Position numbers and translations under genes: made by a program
The notes under the pieces: model-generated
What the model was told of the DNA's origin: nothing
The model's input: only the letters and a program-made list of their open reading frames with translations
Database searches by the model: none
Part shown: positions 48,579 through 57,719 of the stretch, in pieces
How the letters are laid out: every line of letters begins with the position of its first letter
Position numbering within the stretch: position 1 is the first letter of the stretch
Origin: an uncultured Maribacter sp.
Lineage (GTDB): Bacteria > Bacteroidota > Bacteroidia > Flavobacteriales > Flavobacteriaceae
Direction: 5' to 3'
Assembly (NCBI RefSeq): GCF_947500405.1
Contig: NZ_CANMRY010000002.1
Location: 248,001-312,000, forward strand
Length of the DNA: 64,000 nt

Positions 48579-49152
48579 GAATAGATTCTGATTTGCCATA
48601 GTTTTTAATTATTTCTCCTTCCTTTTCTAAAAGGTTTTTCCATTGCTTATCTACATCAATACCTTCTCCATATTTACGAGCAAAGCCTAGAAATGTTTTG
48701 TAATGTCCAGCTTCACTAATCATTAACTCACGATAAAACTTAGAGAGTTCTTCGTCTTTTATATTATCGGAAAGAACTTTAAAGCGTTCGCAACTGCGTG
48801 CTTCTATCATAGCAGAAAACAATAGTCTGTTTATTAGAGCTTGCTGCCTGCTTCCTCCTTTCATTTGTACTTTAAAAAGCTCATTCACGTAACTATCTTT
48901 TCTTTCTCTTCCTAATTTATAACCGCGTTTTTTTATAATTGTATGAACCATCTGAAAGTGTTCCAATTCTTCTTGCGCCAACGCTAATAAATCTGTTACT
49001 AAATCTTCGTGTTCAGAATTTAAAGAAATAATAGTAATTGCATTGGTTGCTGCTTTTTGCTCGCACCACGCATGGTCTGTTAATATTTCTTCAATATTAC
49101 TTTCCACTAAGTTTGCCCAACGCGGGTCTGTTGCTAATTTTAAACCAAGCAT
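48571..49152 (-). CDS. miaE: tRNA-(ms2io6A)-hydroxylase
   Basis: A 193-residue ferritin-like diiron enzyme that hydroxylates the isopentenyl-type modification at A37 of tRNAs. The metal ligands are visible in DHAWCEQKAATNA, AQEELEHFQMVH, MIEARSCERFKVL and ISEAGHYKTFLGFARKYG, in the two E..ExxH pattern. Length is typical of the Bacteroidota MiaE. Alone on its strand; the aminopeptidase gene lies 53 bases upstream and may be co-transcribed. Confidence 0.92.
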   Translation of the reverse strand: MLGLKLATDPRWANLVESNIEEILTDHAWCEQKAATNAITIISLNSEHEDLVTDLLALAQEELEHFQMVHTIIKKRGYKLGRERKDSYVNELFKVQMKGGSRQQALINRLLFSAMIEARSCERFKVLSDNIKDEELSKFYRELMISEAGHYKTFLGFARKYGEGIDVDKQWKNLLEKEGEIIKNYGKSESIHG

Positions 49153-49205
49153 AATTATAACTTTAAAACTGTTGTATAAATCTAAAAGATATTTATCTTA
49201 ATGTA

Positions 49206-50498
49206 TTAACTATTCATTAATGTTTCTATCTCATCAACCTCTATAGGAATATTTGCCATAAGATTAAAAGGCGCTCCTTTTTCCTGAATAACTACATCAT
49301 CCTCTATACGAATACCCATTTTTTCTTCCGGAATATAAATACCAGGCTCTACTGTAAAAACCATATTGGCTTTCATTGGAGTTTTTAATGCTCCATAATC
49401 GTGGGTATTTAAACCTATATGATGACTAGTTCCATGCATAAAGTACTTTTTATATGCCGGCCAATTTTTATCTTCATTCTGTACATCGGCTTTATCTAAT
49501 AAACCAAGACCTAACAACTCTGAGGTCATTATTTTTCCACATTCCTTATGGTATTCTGCCCAAATTGTTCCTGGAGCCAACATTGCTGTTGCTTCATTTT
49601 TAACTCTTAGAACTGCTTCATATACTGCTTTTTGTCTTGGAGTAAATTTTCCATTAATAGGAATTGTACGTGTTAAATCGGAAGAATAATTAGCATATTC
49701 TGCAGCAACATCCATTAAAATTAAATCGCCATCTTTACATTGCTTATTATTTTCTATGTAATGTAAAACATTTGCATTATTACCACCTGCTATTATTGGC
49801 GTATATGCAAAACCCTTAGAACGGTTACAAATAAACTCATGAAGTAGCTCTGCCTCTATCTCATATTCCCAAACACCAGGCTTAATAAAACCTAGTAAAC
49901 GACGAAATCCTTTTTCTGTAATATTACAAGCTGTTTGCATTAGCACAATTTCCTCTGGTTCTTTTACCCCCCTAATTTCTTGTAAAATAGGATTGCTTTT
50001 AGCATACAGGTGCGCAGGAAATTGTTGCTTGCATTTAAGTATAAAACGGTCTTCTCTTGTTTGCGTTTCTACTGCTTGGCGATAATGCTCATTGGTGTTA
50101 AAATAAACAGTATCTGCCTCAGTCATTAAATCAAAAAACACTTTGTCAAAATCTGAAAGCCAATAAACTGTTTGTATTCCTGAAACTTCTGTTGCTTTTT
50201 CTTTGGTTAGTTTTTCACCTTCCCAAATAGCAATATGTTCATTAGTTTCTCTTACAAATAATACTTCTCTCTGGTCTTTATTTAAAGCATCTGGAAATAA
50301 TACTAATATAGTCTCTTCTTGATCCGCTCCAGATAAATAAAAAATATCTCTATGCTGTTCAAACGGTAATGTACTATCTGCGCTAACAGGATAAACGTCA
50401 TTAGAATTAAAAACGGCAATACTATTAGGCTTCATTTTCGCCATAAATTTTTTGCGGTTTTTTATAAAAAGACTATTAGATATTTGTTCATATTTCAT
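49206..50498 (-). CDS. pepP: Aminopeptidase P family protein
   Basis: A 430-residue Xaa-Pro aminopeptidase. Residues 1-165 are the creatinase-like N-terminal domain, then a pita-bread catalytic domain with the metal ligands Asp in MDVAAEYANYSSDLTRT (two Asp), His in FMHGTSHHIGLNTHD, Glu in TVEPGIYIP and Glu in GIRIEDDVVI. The set is complete, so it should be active, probably with Mn2+. Length is that of cytoplasmic PepP; no signal peptide. Confidence 0.93.
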   Translation of the reverse strand: MKYEQISNSLFIKNRKKFMAKMKPNSIAVFNSNDVYPVSADSTLPFEQHRDIFYLSGADQEETILVLFPDALNKDQREVLFVRETNEHIAIWEGEKLTKEKATEVSGIQTVYWLSDFDKVFFDLMTEADTVYFNTNEHYRQAVETQTREDRFILKCKQQFPAHLYAKSNPILQEIRGVKEPEEIVLMQTACNITEKGFRRLLGFIKPGVWEYEIEAELLHEFICNRSKGFAYTPIIAGGNNANVLHYIENNKQCKDGDLILMDVAAEYANYSSDLTRTIPINGKFTPRQKAVYEAVLRVKNEATAMLAPGTIWAEYHKECGKIMTSELLGLGLLDKADVQNEDKNWPAYKKYFMHGTSHHIGLNTHDYGALKTPMKANMVFTVEPGIYIPEEKMGIRIEDDVVIQEKGAPFNLMANIPIEVDEIETLMNS

Positions 50499-50544
50499 AC
50501 TTTAAACTTTCAAAGTTAGAGGTAAGCCTCGGAAAAATTTATAT

Positions 50545-50563
50545 CTCGATTATCGAGTAAAAT
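50545..50563. repeat. 19-bp palindromic element shared with repeat A
   Basis: CTCGATTATCGAGTAAAAT is identical to 31787-31805 inside repeat A. The core CTCGA/TCGAG is a palindrome. Here it lies 47 bases upstream of the aminopeptidase start. Confidence 0.5.
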
Positions 50564-50603
50564 TAACAAATCTATTTGGTAACCTATGTATACAAAACAA
50601 AAA

Positions 50604-50629
50604 AAGGAGCTTACATACATAAGCTCCTT
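50604..50629 (-). terminator. Terminator of the glycine-rich protein gene
   Basis: AAGGAGCTTA and TAAGCTCCTT, perfect 10-bp arms with a 6-base loop. On the minus strand seven T follow. It lies 25 bases after the stop codon at 50655. Confidence 0.85.
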
Positions 50630-50654
50630 CCGGTTTAAATATTGGTCGTGTTTA

Positions 50655-50978
50655 TTATTTTGACATCATATTTTTTATAATTCCAAATATTGCCATAATT
50701 ACCCCTCCACCAACGCCTCCGCCAGCTACATTTCCTAAGATACTCGATAAATCTATACCTCCAGCAGCATCAACTGCTGCAGATGTATCAATTCCAGAAG
50801 CGGCTCCCGCTCCTAAACCCAGCATTCCTAATAATTGTCCTCCTAAACCTCCTCCTAAAATACCAGCAATGCTATTTCCTGCTGTACCTAAAGATAAGTT
50901 TTTAAACAATTTTCCTGCGACATTACCTCCAATGGCGCCAGTTACTAGTTGAATAATTAATGGTAAATACTCTTCCAT
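50655..50978 (-). CDS. Glycine-rich, glycine-zipper-like protein
   Basis: A 107-residue protein, about a quarter of it Gly, with repeated hydrophobic glycine runs (VTGAIGGNVAGKLF; IAGILGGGLGGQLLGMLGLGAGAASG; ILGNVAGGGVGGGVIMAIFGII). No signal peptide or lipobox. Such glycine zippers suggest membrane packing or self-association. The family is found in Flavobacteriaceae but no function is known to me. Own terminator downstream. Confidence 0.7.
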   Translation of the reverse strand: MEEYLPLIIQLVTGAIGGNVAGKLFKNLSLGTAGNSIAGILGGGLGGQLLGMLGLGAGAASGIDTSAAVDAAGGIDLSSILGNVAGGGVGGGVIMAIFGIIKNMMSK

Positions 50979-51161
50979 AATAATATAGTTTGTTGATTAT
51001 ATGGCAATAAATTAACGAAAAAATTATTAAACTAACAATTTAATACCATATTAAATACTGATTTACAACTACATAAGGAAATATATGGTGAAATTTTAAA
51101 TTTTACCACTACAAAAGATATTCCTAACTTCCCTTTTTAAACCATAGCAGTTTATACTTAA

Positions 51162-54011
51162 ATGAAAATATGCCTTCACATTTTAATCCTTAGTTTTTGT
51201 TTTTATTCTTTTGCTCAAAACACAAATAGCGCATCAGAAAAAATTAATAAAGACTTATTAAAGAAAAATGAACTAAAAAACACCTCATTAGTAAAAAATA
51301 TAGTACTCAAAAATATAGGTCCATCTATAATGAGCGGTCGTGTTGTAGATATTGATGTTAATGAAAAAAAACCAACAGAGTTTTATGTAGCATATGCTTC
51401 AGGTGGTCTTTGGTACACCAACAATAATGGCACCTCTTTTACACCATTAATGGATGATTCTAATACACAAAACATTGGTGATATTGCTGTAGACTGGAAA
51501 AATGGTACTATTTGGGTTGGTACTGGGGAGAATAACTCTTCTAGGTCTTCTTATGCAGGTATTGGCATATTAAAATCTACAGATCAGGGAAAAACCTGGA
51601 TAAATACTGGTTTAAATGACACCCACCATATTGGTAGAATACTAATTAACCCTAATAACCCTAATGAAGTACTTATTGGAGCAACTGGTCATTTATACAC
51701 TCCTAATGAAGAAAGAGGTATTTACAAAACTATAGACGGGGGAAAAACTTGGACAAAAACACTTCATATAAATACCAACACTGGAATTATTGATTTGGCT
51801 TACGCTCCAAATAACTTTAATATAGTATATGCTTCTGCATGGCAAAAAGATAGAAAAGGGTGGAATTTTACTAGTAGTGGTAAAGGTTCTGCTATTTACA
51901 AAAGTATAAACGCTGGAGAAACTTGGGAAAAGATTACTTCTACAGAAAATGGATTTCCAACTGGTGACGGTGTTGGTAGAATAGGACTTGCTGCTTTTAA
52001 TGACAGTATTGTTTATGCTGTTCTTGATAATCAATATAGAAGAAAAACAGAAAGTAATACCATTAAAAAAACAGACAAATTGGACAAAGAGGTTTTTAAA
52101 ACCATGACTAATGAAGAGTTCTTAAGTCTTGATAATAAAAAACTAAACTCTTTTCTTAAAACAAATGGGTTTCAAGAAAAATATAGAGCAGAGAACCTAA
52201 AACAAATGGTAAGAAGCGGTCTTAAAAAACCTGCAGATATTACAACCTATTTAGAAAATGCAAATTCTTTATTATTTAACACTCCCGTAATTGGTGCCGA
52301 AGTATACTTTACTGAAAATGGAGGAGAAACATGGCTTAAAAAAAATGAAGATTTTATTGACGATTTATACTATAGTTACGGGTATTATTTTGGAGAAATT
52401 AGGGTAAACCCTACCAATAAAGACAAAATTTATATTACTGGTGTTCCTTTATTATTTTCTGAAAATAATGGGGAAACGTTTTCTAACCTACAAGGGAAAA
52501 ATGTGCATGCAGACCACCAAGCATTATGGATAAACCCAAATCTAGAAGGACACATAATTAGTGGTAATGATGGTGGTTTAAACATCTCTTATGATAATGG
52601 TAAAAACTGGACAAAATTAAACACCAACAATGTAGGGCAGTTTTACGCCATAAATGTAGACAACCAAGAACCATATCATGTTTATGGTGGGTTACAGGAT
52701 AACGGTGTTTGGCATGGCCCACATAATGCTCCTATAAGTACTAAATGGCATCAAACAGGAAAGTACCCTTGGAAGTCTTTAATAGGAGGCGATGGTATGC
52801 AAATAGAAATTGACAGTAGAAATCACAACATAGTTTATACCGGATATCAATTTGGAAACTACTATAGAATAAATAAAAGTTCTGGTAAAAAAACATATAT
52901 ACAGCCAAAACATGAGTTAGGAGAAAAACCATATAGATTTAATTGGCAAACCCCTATTTTATTATCTAAACACAACCAAGACATACTTTACTTAGGTAGT
53001 AATAAATTACATAGATCTTTAAACCAAGGGACTTCATGGGAAACTATTTCTAACGATCTAACCTTAGGAAGCAAAAAAGGGAATGTAGCTTATGGTACAC
53101 TTACAACAATTTCTGAATCTCCTTTTAAATTTGGTGTATTATACACTGGTAGTGATGATGGTCTTGTTCAAATTTCTAAAGACGGAGGAAGTAGCTGGAA
53201 AATCTTATCAGATAGTTTACCAAAAAACTTATGGGTAAGCAGAGTTCATGCTTCTAAGCATAAAAAAGAAAGAGTTTACCTTACTCTAAATGGGTATAGG
53301 AATGACGATTTTACATCTTATATTTATTGCAGTAATGATTATGGAAATACTTGGAAAAACATTATGAACAATATGCCTAATTCTCCAGTAAATGTACTTA
53401 TAGAAGACCCTGAGAATGAGAATTTATTATTTGTTGGGACAGACAATGGTTTATACACCTCATTTAACAGAGGAAGCTCCTGGGAAGTTATGCAAAACGG
53501 TTTACCTAATGTAGCTGTACATGATTTAGTTATACAAGAAGAAGCTAAACATTTATTAATTGGCACACACGGAAGAAGTATTTATAAAGCAAACATTAAA
53601 CCGTTACAAGAAACTACAGAGGATATTCTACAAAAAGACTTAAATATATTTAAAATCAAATCTATTAGGCATTCTAAAAACTGGGGGAATGCATGGAGTT
53701 CATGGAGCAAACCAGAAACACCTGGTATAGATATTGTTTTTTACACCAATAGCGAAAATCTATACACTGCAAAGATTATTTCTAAAGATAAAACTATTGT
53801 AAGCCAAACCAAAATAGAATCGGACAAAGGGTTTAATATCCTTTCCTTTGATGTTACATTCTCTATCGAAGGAAAATTGAATTTTGAAAAAAATAATAAC
53901 AACAAATTAGAAACTGCTAAAAACGGAAAAACATATCTTCCAAAAGGCATTTACACCGTTCTATTAGAAAGTAAAACTGTTAAAAAAGAAACTACTTTTA
54001 CAATTGAATAA
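51162..54011 (+). CDS. Secreted BNR/Asp-box (sortilin-like) beta-propeller protein
   Basis: A 949-residue protein with an N-terminal signal peptide (ending FAQN) and a VPS10/sortilin-N-type beta-propeller. About ten Asp-box repeats are seen, of the form S-x-D-x-G-x-T-W: STDQGKTW, TIDGGKTW, SINAGETW, TENGGETW, SYDNGKNW, SLNQGTSW, SKDGGSSW, SNDYGNTW and SFNRGSSW among them. It is annotated in relatives as a glycosyl-hydrolase-like or BNR protein, but no catalytic residues can be assigned. Followed by cupin, ThuA and DUF2721 genes with 20-41-base gaps or less. Confidence 0.88.
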   Translation: MKICLHILILSFCFYSFAQNTNSASEKINKDLLKKNELKNTSLVKNIVLKNIGPSIMSGRVVDIDVNEKKPTEFYVAYASGGLWYTNNNGTSFTPLMDDSNTQNIGDIAVDWKNGTIWVGTGENNSSRSSYAGIGILKSTDQGKTWINTGLNDTHHIGRILINPNNPNEVLIGATGHLYTPNEERGIYKTIDGGKTWTKTLHINTNTGIIDLAYAPNNFNIVYASAWQKDRKGWNFTSSGKGSAIYKSINAGETWEKITSTENGFPTGDGVGRIGLAAFNDSIVYAVLDNQYRRKTESNTIKKTDKLDKEVFKTMTNEEFLSLDNKKLNSFLKTNGFQEKYRAENLKQMVRSGLKKPADITTYLENANSLLFNTPVIGAEVYFTENGGETWLKKNEDFIDDLYYSYGYYFGEIRVNPTNKDKIYITGVPLLFSENNGETFSNLQGKNVHADHQALWINPNLEGHIISGNDGGLNISYDNGKNWTKLNTNNVGQFYAINVDNQEPYHVYGGLQDNGVWHGPHNAPISTKWHQTGKYPWKSLIGGDGMQIEIDSRNHNIVYTGYQFGNYYRINKSSGKKTYIQPKHELGEKPYRFNWQTPILLSKHNQDILYLGSNKLHRSLNQGTSWETISNDLTLGSKKGNVAYGTLTTISESPFKFGVLYTGSDDGLVQISKDGGSSWKILSDSLPKNLWVSRVHASKHKKERVYLTLNGYRNDDFTSYIYCSNDYGNTWKNIMNNMPNSPVNVLIEDPENENLLFVGTDNGLYTSFNRGSSWEVMQNGLPNVAVHDLVIQEEAKHLLIGTHGRSIYKANIKPLQETTEDILQKDLNIFKIKSIRHSKNWGNAWSSWSKPETPGIDIVFYTNSENLYTAKIISKDKTIVSQTKIESDKGFNILSFDVTFSIEGKLNFEKNNNNKLETAKNGKTYLPKGIYTVLLESKTVKKETTFTIE

Positions 54012-54031
54012 ATCTCTAATATATCTTAATT

Positions 54032-54370
54032 ATGAAACTTGTAAAAACTAAAGAATTGCCAGAAGTAGGAGTTTCTCATAATGCTGAAATAAAAAAAAAG
54101 GTTTTTATAGAACGAGGAGAGATTCCACAATTAATGATGTTTGGATCTGCTACTTTTAAACCCGGACAAGCGGTAGAATTGCATAAACACGATACCATGT
54201 TTGAAGTTTTTCAGATTGTAAGTGGTAAAGTGCAATTTATAGTAAATAACAACACTATAGTTTTATCTAAAGGGGATTGTATTACTATTGAACCTGGAGA
54301 ATTACATGCACAAAGCAATCCTTTTAAAGAAGATGTTCATTGGAACTACTTTGGGATTGCTACCGATTAA
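54032..54370 (+). CDS. Cupin-domain protein
   Basis: A 112-residue single-domain cupin (cupin_2). Cupin motif 1 is FKPGQAVELHKHDTMFEVFQIVSGK, with the His residues of a metal site; motif 2 is GDCITIEPGELHAQSN. Substrate unknown. It lies 20 bases after the BNR-protein gene and 41 bases before the ThuA gene. Such a set (BNR propeller, cupin, ThuA) suggests extracellular carbohydrate metabolism, by inference. Confidence 0.88.
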   Translation: MKLVKTKELPEVGVSHNAEIKKKVFIERGEIPQLMMFGSATFKPGQAVELHKHDTMFEVFQIVSGKVQFIVNNNTIVLSKGDCITIEPGELHAQSNPFKEDVHWNYFGIATD

Positions 54371-54411
54371 ATAGTTACAATTTTTATACTATCTTTCTAA
54401 AAAAAACACCA

Positions 54412-55383
54412 ATGCACTTTCTTAAAAAAATATTTTTCATACTTCTTTTAGTTTCAACTACAGTTATTGGCCAAACTATAGAACAGCCCAAAATAAAAGC
54501 TTTACTTATTGATGGTCAGAACAATCATGGACAATGGCCCAAAATAAGCTATATGTTAAAAAAATACATGGTAGATACAAAGTTGTTTTCTGTAAATTTA
54601 GACAGAACAGCTTATACTTGGAAAGGAGAAAAATATATTAAAGAATACGCTTTAAATAACAAACATACAGAGGCATTAAAAGAACCAAAAAAAGACCCCG
54701 ACTATGCCCCCAACTTTTCTGATTACGATTTAGTTATTTGCAATTTTGGATGGAAAGCTGCCTATTGGCCAGAAAAAACCCAAAAAGCTTTTGAAAAATT
54801 TATAGAAAATGGTGGTGGTTTAGTGGTTTTTCATGCGGCAGATAATTCTTTTCCAGAATGGTTAGCATACAACAAAATGATTGGTTTAGGTGGTTGGGGA
54901 AATCGTAGCGAAAAAGATGGTCCCTATGTATATTATGACGAAAAAGGCAAATTAATAAGAGATACATCCGTCGGAAGTGCTGGTGCTCATGGTCCGCAAA
55001 GTGAATATCAAATTCAAATAAGAGATAAAAAACACCCAATTACAAAAGGTTTACCAAAAACTTGGTTGCATACAAAAGATGAACTATACAATAGCTTAAG
55101 AGGTCCTGCAGAAAATATGACGGTTATAGCTACTGCTTATTCCGAGAAAGAAAATAAAGGGTCTGGACGTCATGAGCCAGCTTTAATGACATTAGAATAT
55201 GGCAAGGGGCGTATTTTTCATAGTATTATGGGGCATGCAGATTATTCTGTACAATGCGTTGGTTTTATAACCACATTTTTAAGAGGAGCAGAGTGGGCAG
55301 CTACAGGAAAAGTTACACAAAAAATTCCTAAAGATTTTCCAAAAAAAAATGAAACAAGTAGCAGACCATTTATTAAATTATAA
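54412..55383 (+). CDS. ThuA-like domain protein
   Basis: A 323-residue protein from the ATG at 54412 (MHFLKKIFFILLLVSTTVIG), which gives a clean signal peptide; the open frame runs back to 54340 inside the cupin gene. The ThuA/trehalose-utilisation fold shows LLIDGQNNHGQWP, YDLVICNFGW, FENGGGLVVFHAADNSFPEW and KGRIFHSIMGHADYS. ThuA proteins are glutamine-amidotransferase-like but lack the catalytic Cys; their role is unclear. Exported, so probably periplasmic. DUF2721 follows after 3 bases. Confidence 0.85.
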   Translation: MHFLKKIFFILLLVSTTVIGQTIEQPKIKALLIDGQNNHGQWPKISYMLKKYMVDTKLFSVNLDRTAYTWKGEKYIKEYALNNKHTEALKEPKKDPDYAPNFSDYDLVICNFGWKAAYWPEKTQKAFEKFIENGGGLVVFHAADNSFPEWLAYNKMIGLGGWGNRSEKDGPYVYYDEKGKLIRDTSVGSAGAHGPQSEYQIQIRDKKHPITKGLPKTWLHTKDELYNSLRGPAENMTVIATAYSEKENKGSGRHEPALMTLEYGKGRIFHSIMGHADYSVQCVGFITTFLRGAEWAATGKVTQKIPKDFPKKNETSSRPFIKL

Positions 55384-55386
55384 ACA

Positions 55387-55776
55387 ATGGAACTTACTTT
55401 AAGTATTCCTGCACTATTATTCCCTGCAATATCTTTAACAATGCTAGCCTATAATGCTAGGTATTTAGCAATTGCAGCTTTAATTAGGCAATTACATCAA
55501 AAATTTAAAGAGACAGAGTCCTCTACTATAGAACTACAAGTAAAGCAATTAAGAAAACGCTTATCTATTATAAAAAACATGCAAGCAATTGCTATTATAA
55601 GTTTTTTACTTGCAGTAATAACCATGTTTTTAATATACATTAAAAGCACTTTGGCTGCGAATGTTGCATTTGGAATTAGCCTGTTTGCCTTAATGATTTC
55701 TTTAAGTCTAAGTTTAATAGAAGTACAACTTTCTACTAAAGCACTTTCTATTCAATTAGAAGATATTAGCAAATAA
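55387..55776 (+). CDS. DUF2721 membrane protein
   Basis: A 129-residue membrane protein of the DUF2721 family. It has a first hydrophobic segment (LSIPALLFPAISLTMLAYNARYLAI), a charged helical loop (QLHQKFKETESSTIELQVKQLRKRLS) and two more segments (AIAIISFLLAVITMFLIYI; NVAFGISLFALMISLSLSLIE). Function is unknown. It starts 3 bases after the ThuA stop and ends the BNR-cupin-ThuA set. Confidence 0.82.
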   Translation: MELTLSIPALLFPAISLTMLAYNARYLAIAALIRQLHQKFKETESSTIELQVKQLRKRLSIIKNMQAIAIISFLLAVITMFLIYIKSTLAANVAFGISLFALMISLSLSLIEVQLSTKALSIQLEDISK

Positions 55777-55837
55777 AAAATAATAGCTAAATGATTCGTT
55801 ATTTTTTATAAAACCACTAATAAGTTAAACCTATACA

Positions 55838-55871
55838 ACTATATTTATAGTTTTATTACTATATTTATAGT
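55838..55871. promoter_or_regulatory. Twin palindromic operators of the BlaI-type regulator
   Basis: ACTATATTTATAGT occurs twice, at 55838-55851 and 55858-55871. Each is a palindrome (ACTATA-TT-TATAGT), and the starts are 20 bp apart, about two helical turns. They lie 32-65 bases before the BlaI start, just upstream of the -7 box TATATTTG at 55891-55898. BlaI/MecI/CopY proteins bind such dyads. Confidence 0.7.
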
Positions 55872-55890
55872 CATAACTAAAAATTAATGA

Positions 55891-55898
55891 TATATTTG
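55891..55898 (+). promoter_or_regulatory. -7 element of the blaI-blaR-like operon
   Basis: TATATTTG matches TAnnTTTG, 4 bases before the BlaI ATG at 55903, so the transcript is probably leaderless. The second palindrome ends 19 bases upstream, about where the -33 region would be. Confidence 0.5.
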
Positions 55899-55902
55899 CA
55901 TT

Positions 55903-56286
55903 ATGAATGAGTTAACTAAAGCGGAAGAACAAGTAATGCAATATGCTTGGAAACTTGAAAAAGCATTCCTAAAAGATATTGTAGAACAGTTTCCTGAACC
56001 AAAACCAGCATATACTACTATATCAACTGTTGTTAGGGTTTTAGTGAAAAAAAAATACTTACAATTTAATACCTACGGTAAAATTAGACAATATTATCCA
56101 ACCGTTTCAAAGGATACTTATTTTAAAAGGCATATGAAACATGTTATTGGGAATTTTTTTAGTGGTTCTCCTAGTAAGTTTGCTTTATTTTTTGCAAATA
56201 ATGAAGATTTAAATCTTACTGAATTGGAAAAAATGAAATTGATGCTCGAAGATAAAATTGAAAAATTAAAAGAAAAAAATGACTAA
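55903..56286 (+). CDS. BlaI/MecI/CopY-family repressor
   Basis: A 127-residue winged-helix repressor. The N-terminal part, LTKAEEQVMQYAWKLEKAFLKDIVEQFPEPKPAYTTISTVVRVL, is the BlaI DNA-binding domain, followed by the wing and a helical dimerisation tail (NLTELEKMKLMLEDKIEKLKE). Its stop overlaps the M56-M23 gene by 8 bases. With the twin operators upstream it is likely to repress its own operon until the membrane protease is activated, as in BlaR1-BlaI, by inference. Confidence 0.92.
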   Translation: MNELTKAEEQVMQYAWKLEKAFLKDIVEQFPEPKPAYTTISTVVRVLVKKKYLQFNTYGKIRQYYPTVSKDTYFKRHMKHVIGNFFSGSPSKFALFFANNEDLNLTELEKMKLMLEDKIEKLKEKND

Positions 56287-57604
56287 TATGATTCTTTGCC
56301 TTATACAAATGGCTTCTGTTTTTTCAGTTTTATATCTTTTATACATCTTATTTTTAAATACACTAACTTTTCATAATGTAAATAGATTGGTGCTATTACT
56401 ACTTCCAATTGTTTCTATTATAATTCCATTTTCAGAATATTTATTTCCTACCCTTTCTTCAAACATTATAGAAATTCCTTTATTTGAAAAGGTAACATTT
56501 GATACTATTCATAAGCAACTACAAACTATAGAGCAGCCGTTAAGGGAGGCTTCTTTTAATTACTCTGTTTTATTAGTATTTATATATTGGTTGGTATTTA
56601 CAATATATTTTATTAGAATTATTTTCCATATAAGGCAACTATTTATTTTACGGAAAAAATCTATAATTCAACAAAAGAAAGGCTATCAATTAGTTGCTGC
56701 TAATGTGTCTGATATTTTCTCATACTTCAATTGGATCTTTATTCCTAAGCACAAAATTGAGCAATACAATCCAGAAATTATAGAGCATGAAAAGGTCCAT
56801 ATTCAGTTGAAACATTCTTGGGATGTTATTTTTTCTGAAATTTATATTGCCTTCTTTTGGTTTAATCCGTTAACTTATTTTTATAGAAAGTCTTTAAAAT
56901 CAGTACACGAATTCCAAGCAGATAATCGCGTACTTCAAAACGGTGCTAGAACTTCTAAATATATACAACTGTTATTACAAGGCGTTGAGATTCATCAAAA
57001 AACAAATAATTTTTATAATTATTTTAATCAATCTATTCTAAAAAAAAGAGTAATTATGATGACCAAGCCTAAATCAAACCATATGTTAAAGATTACATAT
57101 ATTTTGCTTTTACCAGTTTGTACATTTCTAACTTCTGCATTTACATCTCCAATGGTTGATAGTAGCGTGTATCTAGATATATTAGAAGATTCAACAATTA
57201 TAAGTAAACCTATTTCTTTATTCCCGGTACAAAAAGAGACGGTAGAGAATATAACTACATTTTTTGGAGTAATGGGGAAGCATTCTAACAAAAAAAATGT
57301 AGTTCATGGCGGGATAGATATTAGAGGAAAAAGTGGCACCCCTATTTTGGCGACTGCAGATGGAATTGTTAACAAAGCTGCTATGGTAGGTGATTGGGGA
57401 AATCTAATTATTATAACCCATGCTGATGGATACGAAACTTGGTACGCGCATTTAAAAGGGTTTAATATTATTGAAAACCAATCTGTTAAAAAAGGAGATA
57501 TTATTGGATATCTTGGTAATAGTGGTAAATCAAAAGAGTCTCATTTACATTATGAAATTAAATATAATGGAAAACGCCTAAATCCTATAAACTATCTAAA
57601 ATAA
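56279..57604 (+). CDS. BlaR1-like M56 peptidase fused to an M23 peptidase domain
   Basis: A 441-residue membrane protein. Residues 1-280 are a BlaR1-like M56 domain with about four membrane helices and the zinc motif IEHEKVHIQLKH (HExxH) plus VHEFQADNRVL. Residues 330-441 form an M23 (LytM-like) endopeptidase domain: HGGIDIRGKSGTPILA and HLHYEIKYNGKRLNPINYL hold the His, Asp and HxH zinc ligands. In BlaR1 the outer part is a penicillin sensor; here it is a peptidoglycan-hydrolase-type domain, which suggests sensing or cutting of murein. Overlaps blaI by 8 bases. Confidence 0.9.
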   Translation: MTNMILCLIQMASVFSVLYLLYILFLNTLTFHNVNRLVLLLLPIVSIIIPFSEYLFPTLSSNIIEIPLFEKVTFDTIHKQLQTIEQPLREASFNYSVLLVFIYWLVFTIYFIRIIFHIRQLFILRKKSIIQQKKGYQLVAANVSDIFSYFNWIFIPKHKIEQYNPEIIEHEKVHIQLKHSWDVIFSEIYIAFFWFNPLTYFYRKSLKSVHEFQADNRVLQNGARTSKYIQLLLQGVEIHQKTNNFYNYFNQSILKKRVIMMTKPKSNHMLKITYILLLPVCTFLTSAFTSPMVDSSVYLDILEDSTIISKPISLFPVQKETVENITTFFGVMGKHSNKKNVVHGGIDIRGKSGTPILATADGIVNKAAMVGDWGNLIIITHADGYETWYAHLKGFNIIENQSVKKGDIIGYLGNSGKSKESHLHYEIKYNGKRLNPINYLK

Positions 57605-57719
57605 AACGTTTCTATTAGCTAACAACTTACCTTAATTTTTTATAGTCTTTTAACCAAAATTAGTTCTCTTTTTAAATAGAACAGGCTGCCTATAGCCTAA
57701 ACATTTATAAAACATACAA

